A stretch of DNA of 49,447 nt, from contig NZ_VFUZ01000036.1 in assembly GCF_006658505.1 (NCBI RefSeq), positions 1-49,447 on the forward strand. The letters run 5' to 3'. The DNA is from Mesorhizobium sp. B2-4-15. Lineage in GTDB: Bacteria > Pseudomonadota > Alphaproteobacteria > Rhizobiales > Rhizobiaceae. Both the position numbers and the translations under genes were made by a program. This document shows positions 1 to 7,708 of this stretch, piece after piece. The notes below the pieces were generated by a model, which was given only the letters and a program-made list of their open reading frames with translations, was not told the DNA's origin and did not search any database. The first letter of the stretch is position 1; the number at the start of each line of letters is the position of its first letter.

Positions 1-63
1 GGCCGCCGGCGCGGGCGCGGCGCATGATCCGATGTGAAACTGATGTCACGGCCGCGTTCATAC

Positions 64-91
64 GTCAGAAAATAGGCTATTTTTTTCTGAC
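64..91. other. Imperfect inverted repeat (hairpin)
   Basis: GTCAGAAA at 64-71 is repeated in inverted form as TTTCTGAC at 84-91 around an AT-rich centre. It lies in gene-free sequence at the left edge. It could be a terminator or an operator left from a lost gene. Nothing next to it decides between these. Confidence 0.3.
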
Positions 92-249
92 ATTGAAGAG
101 TCCTGCAAAACGCGCGAAACGGGTGTTCCCGCCCACGTGCCTTGCGAACGTCAACACGATGCGACGGAGCCCCATTGCGTACGCCAAACGGATCGACATC
201 ATTCTGCCTCACACCGCATCGTCGTCATCGAGCGGTCGCTTCTTGTGTG

Positions 250-410
250 TGAGCGGGATGTCGCCTGCCAACAACTTTTCCCTTCGACAGCAGCTCAGCG
301 TCCTCGAGCGCCTCGAAACCGGCAGCTGGCGCAGCGTGTCGAGCCCGAACTGCGACAGGAAGGTCTTTGGTCGTCACATAGGGTGTAGGGCGCACCCGGC
401 TGCGGATCTT
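250..410 (-). pseudogene. Fragment of a plasmid-type scpB gene
   Basis: Reading leftward, about 150 bases closely match the 3' part of the intact scpB at 30832-31533, including the stretches encoding APYTYVTTK and FEALEDA.LLSK. Relative to the intact gene there are at least two single-base insertions, near 365-372 and 382-388. The conserved pieces therefore fall in two reading frames and no complete protein can be made. The rest of the gene is missing on both sides, and the flanks (1-249 and 411-700) hold no gene I recognise. This is a relic of a second scpB, probably from an earlier plasmid backbone or a duplication. Confidence 0.75.
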
Positions 411-704
411 TTCGAGAGGCCAATAAGCGTAGCCAAGGGCTCGTGGCTCCCAGCGCCGCCCCGCGGCCGCGATCGATGGCCACGCATCCCACGCTGATGC
501 GCGTGTTGATCCGTCTGCCGTTGTCATAGCCGTGAGCGGCAATCGCTGCCAGATCATCGCCGGGGCGGATCGGCCGCGTCCAACCAAGCGGACGTGATCA
601 GCAGCACGGCAATGCGCCATCACGGCATTTGACACAAACGCGTCGTTCGATGGAGATTATCCTGACGGAAGCGCAAGACGCTTTCCATGCTAGTCGAGAT
701 GATC

Positions 705-1304
705 ATGGGCAAACATAGAGACCATCGCGAGCCACGTCGGCGTCGCCGCGACGATGATCCCGCTTCCTTTTCGGAACCGGCTTCCGAACCAAGCTATTTT
801 CAGCGCTTTCCCGCCGCTACCGCGGACGCTCGCGATGCCGAGGTGATATGGTTCAACGCCAGCAAGGGCTTTGGATTTGTGAAATTGTCGGACGGGACCG
901 AGGTCTATCTGCACATCCGCGCGCTCGAGGCGGCCGGAAGCCACGGTGTCTCCGAGGGAACACGTCTCAAGGTCACGGTCGAAGAAAGCTCACGGGGTTG
1001 GCAGGTCGCGCAGGTGCTGGAGATCGGCGAGGAGATCGCGAGAACGCCGGCACATACGCGTCTCGCCGGGAGCGACGTCGCGGGGCGGGATGCGCAAGCG
1101 GAGAGCGCGGGCACGGTCAGATGGTACAATCCCGAGAAGGGATTCGGTTTCATCTCGCCCGATAGTGGGGAGAAGGACATCTTCGTGCATGCCACCGCGC
1201 TGACCCGCTCAGGGATTGCGGTGCTGGTAGAGGGGCAAAAGGTGTTCGTCGAATGCGGACAGGCCAAAAAAGGCGTGGAAGTTCGCAGCATTCGCCTCGC
1301 CTAG
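705..1304 (+). CDS. Double cold-shock-domain protein
   Basis: About 199 residues. A basic, disordered N-terminus (runs of Arg and His, residues 1-40) is followed by two cold-shock domains at roughly 42-110 and 133-198. Each carries an RNP1-like motif, KGFGFVKL in the first and KGFGFISP in the second, plus the later VYLHIRAL and IFVHATAL strands. Such proteins bind single-stranded RNA or DNA in the cytoplasm; tandem-domain versions of about 200 residues are common in Rhizobiales. I prefer the ATG at 705 because the protein then starts MGKHRD; in-frame ATGs at 687 and 699 are possible and no ribosome site is decisive. The gene stands alone, and an 18-base perfect palindrome lies just downstream. 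Confidence 0.9.
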   Translation: MGKHRDHREPRRRRRDDDPASFSEPASEPSYFQRFPAATADARDAEVIWFNASKGFGFVKLSDGTEVYLHIRALEAAGSHGVSEGTRLKVTVEESSRGWQVAQVLEIGEEIARTPAHTRLAGSDVAGRDAQAESAGTVRWYNPEKGFGFISPDSGEKDIFVHATALTRSGIAVLVEGQKVFVECGQAKKGVEVRSIRLA

Positions 1305-1327
1305 GCGCGGATTTGTTGGTCCCGCAA

Positions 1328-1345
1328 GAGTGTCGCGCGACACTC
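1328..1345. other. 18-base perfect palindrome after the cold-shock gene
   Basis: GAGTGTCGCGCGACACTC reads identically on both strands and lies 24 bases past the cold-shock stop codon. There is no T-run, so a classic intrinsic terminator is unlikely. It could be an operator or a protein-bound transcription stop. Confidence 0.45.
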
Positions 1346-1846
1346 GATCCCGCTTGAGCCAAGACCCTTGATGCACTCGTAGATGCCACATCCGGTTGGG
1401 ATTGACTGCGGCCGCGTTGCATGAATCGCTCCCTTGGGTGCCGCCATGTCGATGACAATCCATGACGCTCTTATTTGCCACAAATCGTCAATATTTGCTG
1501 CTCAGCGGATAATGCTGCAACCAGGAGTCAGAACAAGAGCGGCGACGCCTCTTGCCCGCATCATTCCCCTTCATGGGTGGCGAGGTCGACACGGCTGGCT
1601 GCACTTCCAGCTGGAAACCGCGCTACAACCTCGATGGCGTTGCTCGCGCCGGCGCCAGATGCGCGATCTTTCGTCGACTCGTCCTGCCAGCGCGCGGCCG
1701 AACCGCAGGTGTCTGTCAGGCACATCTACGTCAGCAAGCTGGCTGCGCCGAGTGGTCGGAGCCGGCTTCGTCCATGTGTTCCGCGCGCAACACTGACAAC
1801 GGCGAGGGCGATTCACTCGAGCCTCAAATAATCGAGTGACGCGGAT
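1346..1846. other. Intergenic stretch without a recognised gene
   Basis: About 500 bases between the cold-shock gene and the GNAT toxin. Several open frames exist on both strands, but none shows a recognisable domain, a good ribosome site or a convincing composition. I see no gene here. Confidence 0.5.
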
Positions 1847-2356
1847 CTAGTGACCCTTGTCCGCCAGCCAGAGGCGCACGTCCTGGATCGACCGCATAAG
1901 CACGGACGGGTTGTCTCGCGAAGCGATGAAGCCCCAGCTTTGCCAGTAGCGCTCGGCTTCGGCGTCAATCGCCCGGACAACGACCGCGCGGCCGCCGACG
2001 ATATCGGCCCCGGAGATGCAGCGCTGCAGGGCATCCTTCACCAGCCCGCTGCCGATGCCCTGCCCGGTATAGCGATGATCGACGGCAAGCTGTCCAATCA
2101 GGAGGCACGGGATGGGGTCAGGTGGCCTCCCGGTGCGGATCGCACGGGGCGCGCTGTTCGGCTGGATCACGCTTGGCGCAAGACCGTAGTACCCGACAAC
2201 CTCTCCGTCGTTGTGAACGACCAGCACGCGGGTGAAACCTCGCTCCTGGTTCGTACGGGCAAAGCCGGAGAGCCACGCGTTAAGGGCCGGCTTGCCGCAG
2301 TCGAAAGCGTCAAGCCGATGCGTGTTGCCGAGCAATTCAATGCCGGAGAGCGCCAC
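1847..2356 (-). CDS. GNAT acetyltransferase toxin (TacT type)
   Basis: 169 residues. The N-terminus has the FDCGKPALNAWL motif typical of TacT/AtaT-type GNAT toxins, followed by VVGYYGLAP and the acetyl-CoA loop region IGQLAVDHRYTGQGIGSGLV (about 88-107). The C-terminus has the YWQSWGF strand. Known members acetylate the amino group of charged aminoacyl-tRNA and so stop translation. The start is GTG at 2356, directly abutting the stop of the upstream DUF1778 gene, so the two are translationally coupled and form one operon. The length is normal and no lesion is seen. Which tRNA it acts on cannot be read from sequence. Confidence 0.9.
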   Translation of the reverse strand: MALSGIELLGNTHRLDAFDCGKPALNAWLSGFARTNQERGFTRVLVVHNDGEVVGYYGLAPSVIQPNSAPRAIRTGRPPDPIPCLLIGQLAVDHRYTGQGIGSGLVKDALQRCISGADIVGGRAVVVRAIDAEAERYWQSWGFIASRDNPSVLMRSIQDVRLWLADKGH

Positions 2357-2641
2357 CTAACGTTCCCAGGGTGCTGCCCGTCGCAGTCGTTCGGCCACCT
2401 TCGGCGGTGGAGTGGCCGCCGGGGCGGAAATCGCCTGCATGAAGGTGTCGTAGGCATCTGGCGAGAGGCGGATGACGCTCTCATTGAGGATCGCCGCCTG
2501 CGCCTCGTGCAATGCGGCGCGGCGCATGAATTCGGTGCGCGACAGGCCGAGCAGTTCCGCGCCACGATCGATGATCGTCAGATCATCGTCCCGGAATCGC
2601 ATCGAGACAGGTGTTTCCTTTCTCGGGGCTGTGGTGGCCAT
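2357..2641 (-). CDS. DUF1778 antitoxin (TacA type)
   Basis: 94 residues. The N-terminal ribbon-helix-helix region (TPVSMRFRDDDLTIIDRGAE, about 10-29) binds DNA in this family. The C-terminal part from about residue 60 is the segment expected to wrap the GNAT toxin. The start at 2641 is chosen because an AGGAG ribosome site lies 5-9 bases upstream; a longer in-frame start at 2692 would run through the promoter. Its stop is adjacent to the toxin start. In this family antitoxin and toxin together repress their own promoter, which fits the palindrome at 2663-2672. Confidence 0.9.
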   Translation of the reverse strand: MATTAPRKETPVSMRFRDDDLTIIDRGAELLGLSRTEFMRRAALHEAQAAILNESVIRLSPDAYDTFMQAISAPAATPPPKVAERLRRAAPWER

Positions 2642-2662
2642 GTCGCGCTCCTGTGCTGCGAC

Positions 2663-2672
2663 TGTATATACA
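2663..2672 (-). promoter_or_regulatory. Candidate operator of the tacAT-like pair
   Basis: TGTATATACA is a perfect 10-base palindrome about 20 bases upstream of the antitoxin ATG, and its TATA core could also be the -10 element. The position is right for autorepression by a ribbon-helix-helix antitoxin. Confidence 0.45.
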
Positions 2673-2696
2673 ACGTGTAACGCAGATTGCAATACT

Positions 2697-2985
2697 TCTC
2701 CTGACCCCTGGCAAGCAGGCCGACATCATCATGGTCCGCACCAATGAGGTGGCGGTTTTCCCGCTGACCAACGCCATCGGCACGATCGTGCAGGCGGTCG
2801 AACGTTCTGATGTCGACACGGTGATGGTCGCAGGTGCGATCCGCAAGCGCGCCGGCAAACTCCTTGGCGTCGATGTCGCCAAGCTTACGGCCGACGTAAC
2901 GGCCTCGCGCGACTTTCTGCTCGAGGCAAGCGGCTACCGCCCAGAGCTGTTTGGCCCGTCAACCGCCGCAAAAGCCGCGGCCTGA
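2697..2985 (+). pseudogene. 3' fragment of an amidohydrolase
   Basis: The frame encodes LTPGKQADIIMVRT followed by FPLTNAIGTIVQAV and VDTVMVAGAIRKRAGKL. This is the C-terminal composite-sandwich part of cytosine deaminase/TRZ-ATZ-type metal-dependent hydrolases. The whole TIM barrel with the metal ligands is missing. The homology begins abruptly at about 2697, inside the promoter region of the divergent toxin-antitoxin pair. That pair probably inserted into, or recombined with, the amidohydrolase gene. The remnant cannot be active. Confidence 0.8.
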
Positions 2986-3049
2986 TCCAGCGGCGCCGCC
3001 CTGAAGTGGGCGGCGCCCTTAATCCTCAATCAGTTCTCTGGAGGCTTTC

Positions 3050-3076
3050 ATGTCACACTTACCAAAACCGCCGTGA
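3050..3076 (+). other. Eight-codon ORF overlapping the MFS start
   Basis: An ATG at 3050 behind a good ribosome site (TGGAG, 3040-3044) opens eight codons. The stop TGA (3074-3076) overlaps the GTG (3073-3075) that opens the transporter frame. Either this is a leader peptide coupled to the transporter, or it is the true transporter start disturbed by a one-base frameshift. The transporter frame has no strong ribosome site of its own. Confidence 0.45.
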
Positions 3077-4227
3077 ACGAGGCCAAGGCGGCGCGGGTTC
3101 ACCTGTCCCGTCCCGCGCCCGGTATCATCCTGGCGCTTTTCTGCGGTTATCTCGCTGTCGGCCTGCCATTGCCGGTGATCCCGCTGTTTGTCCACGACAC
3201 GCTGGGCTTCAGCAATCTCGTCGTCGGTCTGGTGATCGGGATCCAGTTCCTCGCCACCGTGCTCAGCCGCGGCTATGCCGGCCGGTCGACCGACCACTAT
3301 GGCGGCAAGCGCTCGGCTCTCCAGGGCGCGGCGGTTTGTGCCGTCGGCGGGCTGCTGTATCTAATTTCGGGCACGTCGGGGTTGTCATCGGGGGCAAGCC
3401 TCGCCATCGTTGTCCTTGGCCGCCTGGCGGCGGGATTTGGCGAGAGCCAGTTGGTCACCGGTTGCGTCTCCTGGTCGATTGCCTCGGTCGGCCCGGAACG
3501 CGCCGGCATGTCCATGTCCTGGACCGGGATCGCCATGTTCGCAGCCCTTGCCATCGGCGCGCCGATCGGCATGGCGCTCTAGCAGGGTTACGGGCTCCAG
3601 GCCGCTATGATCGCCTGCATCGTGGCTCCACTCGTTGCGGCGGCGATCGCTTCGCGCGAGATCTCCTACACCAACCCCTCGGGCCGGCGCCTGGCCTTCC
3701 ACAGGGTGGTCGGCCAGATCTGGCGCGAAGGCCTTGGCCTGATGCTGCAGGGCGCTGGCGTGTCGGGTCTCACCGCCTTCGCGTCGCTCTATTTTGTGGC
3801 ACGCAACTGGGGAAATGCCGGTCTGGTCATGACCGCCTTCGGCATCGGCTTCATCTTCGTCCGGCTGGCCCTCGCGTCCTTGCCGGACAGGATGAGCGGC
3901 TACCGCGTCGCCTTCTGGTCGATGGTGATCGAGGCGATCGGCCAGGCGATGATCTGGGGCGCTCCCGATGAGAGCGTCGCGCTTGCCGGTGCACTGGTCA
4001 CCGGCCTTGGCTGTGCCCTGATCTTTCCCGCACTCGGCGTCGAGGCGCTGAAACGGGTGTCGCCGGCCAATCGTGGCAGCGCGATTGACATTTTTTACGG
4101 TGTCTGGGGTCCCATCGCCGGCGTCATTGTCGGGCAGTTCGGGTACGCCGCGGTCTACATGTTCGGCGCCGCCAGCGCGCTGCTCGGTGCCGCACTCGTT
4201 CTCACTGTCCGCAGTCCTCAATCCTGA
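3073..4227 (+). pseudogene. MFS transporter with in-frame amber codon
   Basis: The frame is open from 3073 to 4227 except for a TAG at 3580-3582. Without that stop it encodes about 384 residues with around 12 hydrophobic segments. It has the MFS motif-A-like sequence SRGYAGRSTDHYGGKRSA between helices 2 and 3, and resembles the YhhS/YfcJ-like arabinose-efflux group (GLPLPVIPLFVHD, GAPIGMAL, FPALGVEALK). The stop falls after GAPIGMAL, where homologues, as I recall them, carry Tyr, so a single TAC/TAT to TAG change is the simplest cause. Both halves remain well conserved, so the mutation looks recent. Read-through by a suppressor tRNA cannot be excluded. The substrate is unknown. Confidence 0.8.
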
Positions 4228-4274
4228 TCCAATTCGCTGCCGCCTGCCCGGGTGTCGACAAAATCGGAAGCCGG

Positions 4275-4293
4275 GTGCGCCCGTCAGGCGCAC
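4275..4293 (+). terminator. Hairpin downstream of the MFS gene
   Basis: GTGCGCC (4275-4281) and GGCGCAC (4287-4293) form a 7-base-pair stem with a 5-base loop, about 50 bases after the transporter stop. There is no T-run, so its role as a terminator is uncertain. The rest of 4228-4540 holds no gene I recognise. Confidence 0.35.
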
Positions 4294-4540
4294 CTGACCC
4301 AGGCTGGCTCGCCGCCGGGGACGTCCAAAACAGAGGTCACCGGCAAGTATTGCTATCACCTGCGGCAAAAGGACCCCAACCCGCCGCGTAACAATCCGGC
4401 GCTGGTGGACGGACTGTTGTGGCCTGCACAGAGATTTCTGGCGTGCCGCTGCCGGCCTGAACCGGTCAGGCCCAACGTTGCGCTCAAGTCCCGTGCCACT
4501 GAAGCTTCGCTTTAACTCCTAACAATAAGGAATTTAGATC

Positions 4541-5320
4541 ATGACGATGAACAGACGTAGTTTCTCCGCCACCATGGTTGCCGCCATGGCCGCTTCGCTG
4601 GTCGCCAGCCCCGGCATGGCCGCAAATCCTGCACCCGCAAAGGCGCGCAACGTCGTTCTCGTGCACGGACTGTTTGCCGATGGCTCCTGCTGGGCCGAGG
4701 TGATCGCACGATTGCAGGCAGCGGGTCTCAACGCAACGGCCGTGCAAAATCCCCTGACGACATTGCCTGAAGCCGTAGCCTCCACCGAACGTGTATTGGC
4801 GCGGCAGGATGGCCCAACAGTGCTGGTTGGGCATTCTTTTTCCGGAATGATTGTCACGGAAGCCGGCATGAACCCGAACGTCTCGGCTCTCGTATATGTG
4901 GCAGCAAGGGCGCCCGATGCGAACGAGGACTACACGGTGTTGGCCAAGACATTTCCGACGCCGCCGGCATCCGCGGGGATCGTCTTCGATGGTGATGAAG
5001 GACGCCTCAGCGAGGCTGCGTTTCTGCGCGATTTCGCCGGTGATCTGCCGGAAGCGAAGGCCAAGGTTCTCTATGCGGTCCAGGGGTCGTTCCAAAAGGC
5101 TTTGCTCACCGGCAAGACCACGCATGCGGCCTGGCGGTCGAAACCGAGTTTCTATGCCGTTTCAACCGAAGACCGGACGATCAATCCGGATCTAGAACGC
5201 TTCATGGCCAAGCGGATGGGAGCCAAGACCATCGAAGTGAAGGCAAGCCACCTCTCGTTGATCTCTCATCCACACGAGATCACTCAGCTCATCCTGGAGG
5301 CCGCAGGACAGCGCGTCTAA
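4541..5320 (+). CDS. Exported alpha/beta hydrolase
   Basis: 259 residues. The N-terminus is a signal sequence: NRRSFS, then a hydrophobic stretch (11-22) and a likely cleavage after PGMA (24-27). The Arg pair could make it a Tat signal. The mature part is an alpha/beta-hydrolase fold of the EstC/salicylate-esterase-like type: oxyanion region VHGLFADG (41-48), nucleophile elbow GHSFSG (Ser99), acid region TEDRTI (Asp211) and catalytic His in ASHLSLISHP (His237). It probably hydrolyses an ester or similar small substrate in the periplasm. A ribosome site (AAGGAA) precedes the ATG at 4541; a second ATG at 4547 is nearly as good. The gene is monocistronic, with no obvious partner. Confidence 0.88.
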   Translation: MTMNRRSFSATMVAAMAASLVASPGMAANPAPAKARNVVLVHGLFADGSCWAEVIARLQAAGLNATAVQNPLTTLPEAVASTERVLARQDGPTVLVGHSFSGMIVTEAGMNPNVSALVYVAARAPDANEDYTVLAKTFPTPPASAGIVFDGDEGRLSEAAFLRDFAGDLPEAKAKVLYAVQGSFQKALLTGKTTHAAWRSKPSFYAVSTEDRTINPDLERFMAKRMGAKTIEVKASHLSLISHPHEITQLILEAAGQRV

Positions 5321-5524
5321 CGGCTACTGTCAACTCGGAGAGATCGGCCATCGAAAAATACGACAGTGACGTTTGCTGACGTGCTGCTGACGCTGTCCCA
5401 ACGTATGGGGTGAACAGCTTGGCCCTCTGGCCAGCAACGATGAAGAAACACGCGATCCGCTCCGACCGCGCCCTTGTAGATGCTCATGCACTTGGCGTCG
5501 GCGGGTACCGAACCATATTCTCTT

Positions 5525-6616
5525 TCATTCATTGGCCGCCGACGCCCGCAGGAAGTTTGCGACTTCTTCCTGTGGAGCAGCCATCGCTTGGGTCGCGAAG
5601 CAATCCTCGATCGCGAGCGCGAGGGCTTTGACGTCTGCCTCCTGGGTATCATGCGATGTTACCAGACGGGCAGCGCGACATCCGCTCGGCTGCTCGACAA
5701 GATAATGGGGAAAACCGCTATCCATCAAGAACTTGCTCTGATCGACGCTCATCTCGACAAAGACCATGTTCGCCTCCGCCGGGTAGAGCGGCTGAATTCC
5801 GCCAGCCCGCAATGTCTGGTCGAGCAGGGCGGCCATGGCGTTGCAGTGTCTTGCTGCGTAGAGCCAAAAATCGCTGTCAAGCCACGCACATATCTGGGCC
5901 GAAAGAAACCACATCCGGGCACCAAGATGACCCGCCCGCTTCATCATCCTGCGAAATTCCAGGGCATGCCCGGGCGAGAAAAAGATTACCGCCTCGGCTC
6001 CGATCGCCCCGCCCTTTGTGGCGCCGAGGCACAACACGTCCACCCCTGCCCGCCAGCTCAAATCCGCCGGTGACGCACCGGTAGCCGCAACGGCATTCGC
6101 GAAGCGCGTGCCATCCATATGCACCCGCATTCCGGCAGCCCTCGCGTTCCCGGCCAGAAACGCAATCTCATCAGGACGGTAGACGAGCCCGGTTTCGGTG
6201 CTCTGGCTGAGCGAAAGCACAGTCGGCTTGCCGTGATGCACGTCTCCGCTGTCTGCCAAGGACGGTAGATCCTCGGGCCGTATTTTGCCTTGGTGGCTCG
6301 CAACAGGGCGCAGGCGTGCCTGAGAATGGAACTCAACCGCGCCGCATTCATCGACGAAGATATGGGAATTGCGGTCGCATATCACCTCTCCGAAGCGGCC
6401 AGACAACTGGGCAATGGCAAGCGCATTGGCCGCCGTTCCAGTCAAGATCGGAAAGAACTCCAGCTCGCATTCGAAGATCTCCCCAAGCCTGGCCCGGGTT
6501 GCCGTGGTGATGTCGTCCTCGGCATAAGCCGCACCACCGGTCCCCAGCACCTTCAGCAACCGGTCAAGGAGGGCGGGCGCTGGCGGGCTTGTGTTGTCCG
6601 AAAGAAACCCAGTCAC
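5525..6616 (-). CDS. Threonine-aldolase-like PLP enzyme
   Basis: 363 residues of the beta-eliminating-lyase/low-specificity threonine aldolase family (fold type I). Landmarks are FLSDNTS at the N-terminus, the YAEDD region (31-35), PTGTAANALA-like ILTGTAANALA (57-67), HMDGTRFANA (Asp168 for the PLP nitrogen) and LCLGATKGG (Lys201 as the Schiff-base lysine). Members cleave threonine or other beta-hydroxy amino acids to glycine and an aldehyde. The start is GTG at 6616, whose GTGA overlaps the TGA of the upstream deacylase, so translation is coupled. It is the last gene of the leftward operon that begins with the GntR gene. The natural substrate may be a product of the deacylase rather than threonine itself. 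Confidence 0.85.
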   Translation of the reverse strand: MTGFLSDNTSPPAPALLDRLLKVLGTGGAAYAEDDITTATRARLGEIFECELEFFPILTGTAANALAIAQLSGRFGEVICDRNSHIFVDECGAVEFHSQARLRPVASHQGKIRPEDLPSLADSGDVHHGKPTVLSLSQSTETGLVYRPDEIAFLAGNARAAGMRVHMDGTRFANAVAATGASPADLSWRAGVDVLCLGATKGGAIGAEAVIFFSPGHALEFRRMMKRAGHLGARMWFLSAQICAWLDSDFWLYAARHCNAMAALLDQTLRAGGIQPLYPAEANMVFVEMSVDQSKFLMDSGFPHYLVEQPSGCRAARLVTSHDTQEADVKALALAIEDCFATQAMAAPQEEVANFLRASAANE

Positions 6617-7647
6617 GCCATCGTCTCTATCGCTGCCAGAATTTCGTCGCGTTTGGTTTCGCCCAGCAATTGAAACAGGCAGTCGCCAGCCCTGCTGCGT
6701 CCCATTGTGCGAAGGACGGAAACGGTTCCTCCGTTCGCGAAACGCAGCTCCACAGGGGCCTCCATCGGACATTCCGGCAGGTGCAGATAGCCGGCGAGTT
6801 GTCCCGATTCGACAGTATCGGCCAGCCCGGCTAGGGGCTCGAAGACGCCGTCGCTCGGCGCGTACACGAAATCGCCCTGGACGTTGAAGACGAAACGCGT
6901 CGGCACTTCGGCGCGCCATCGAGCTTCCATCGCCAGAATGCCCAAATGATTGAGCAAACGATAAACGCAGCGCTCGGCCACTTCGAGCGCCTCATGGTCG
7001 AGGCGGCCGCCTCCTCCGAATTCTCCGGAAAGATACATCGCTCCCTTTTGAAGCGCGGCGCGCCCGGCAACCGGCCCGTTTGGGCAGCCGATCTGCGCCC
7101 AGGAGAGTGGGGCATTCATAGCCTCCAAGGCCGCGAACGTCCTCTGCGCCATCGCCTTGTCGGTCCCGAGATCGGCATAGGAGCACGACAGGTGGTTCAG
7201 CGAACTCCCGCCTGAATGAAGGTCGAGAACCGCATCGCAGTGGACCATCAATTCATCGGCGATGAAAGCAGCGATCCTCCCGGTCGGTGTATCGGCATGG
7301 CTCCCGCCGAAGGATCGGTTCAGGTTTCCTGCGTCGAGGGGTGAGGTTCGCAGGCCTGCGGCAACAGCCGGTTGGTTGGCGGCCGGCAACACCAGGATCC
7401 GGCCGCGGACGCGCTCCACATCGATATCGCGAATCAGGCGTGCCAGGGCAAGCTGTCCCTCATATTCGTCCCCGTGCGAGCCTGCCATCAGCAGCAGCGT
7501 TGGTCCCCGACCATTGGCAAAGACCGCGACCGGGATCGGGATTGTTCCATACGCAGAGCGATGCACGGAATGCTCTAGCCGGATAAGACCGACCTGCCGA
7601 CCGGGAGCGTCCAGATCGACATTGGTCCATATTGACGACAACGACAT
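6613..7647 (-). CDS. AstE/AspA-type zinc deacylase
   Basis: 344 residues of the succinylglutamate desuccinylase/aspartoacylase family, close in layout to the DoeB-like N-acetyl-diaminobutyrate deacetylases. The zinc site is visible: GSHGDEYEG (His58, Glu61) and LDLHSGG (His144). The catalytic Glu is in LSGEFGGGG (Glu209). The C-terminal part (about 255-335) is the beta domain of this family. It should remove an acyl group from an N-acyl amino acid in the cytoplasm. It lies 61 bases downstream of the binding-protein gene and overlaps the aldolase start by 4 bases. The neighbouring aldolase suggests that the released amino acid carries a beta-hydroxyl. The ectoine genes doeA, doeC and doeD are absent from the window, so the ectoine pathway is not supported. 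Confidence 0.85.
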   Translation of the reverse strand: MSLSSIWTNVDLDAPGRQVGLIRLEHSVHRSAYGTIPIPVAVFANGRGPTLLLMAGSHGDEYEGQLALARLIRDIDVERVRGRILVLPAANQPAVAAGLRTSPLDAGNLNRSFGGSHADTPTGRIAAFIADELMVHCDAVLDLHSGGSSLNHLSCSYADLGTDKAMAQRTFAALEAMNAPLSWAQIGCPNGPVAGRAALQKGAMYLSGEFGGGGRLDHEALEVAERCVYRLLNHLGILAMEARWRAEVPTRFVFNVQGDFVYAPSDGVFEPLAGLADTVESGQLAGYLHLPECPMEAPVELRFANGGTVSVLRTMGRSRAGDCLFQLLGETKRDEILAAIETMA

Positions 7648-7708
7648 CGAACATCTCCACGAGTGGCCGCGACTGCCAACGCAGCCCGAATCAGAGGCGG
7701 TCGCGCCC

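Noticed and set aside
3385..4368. 327-codon frame on the - strand and 321-codon frame on the + strand over the MFS gene
   Set aside because: Both overlap the transporter frame, which has membrane helices and family motifs. The alternatives have none.
5525..6919. Longer aldolase start at 6919
   Set aside because: It would extend 300 bases into the upstream deacylase. The GTG at 6616 gives the normal family N-terminus and a GTGA overlap.
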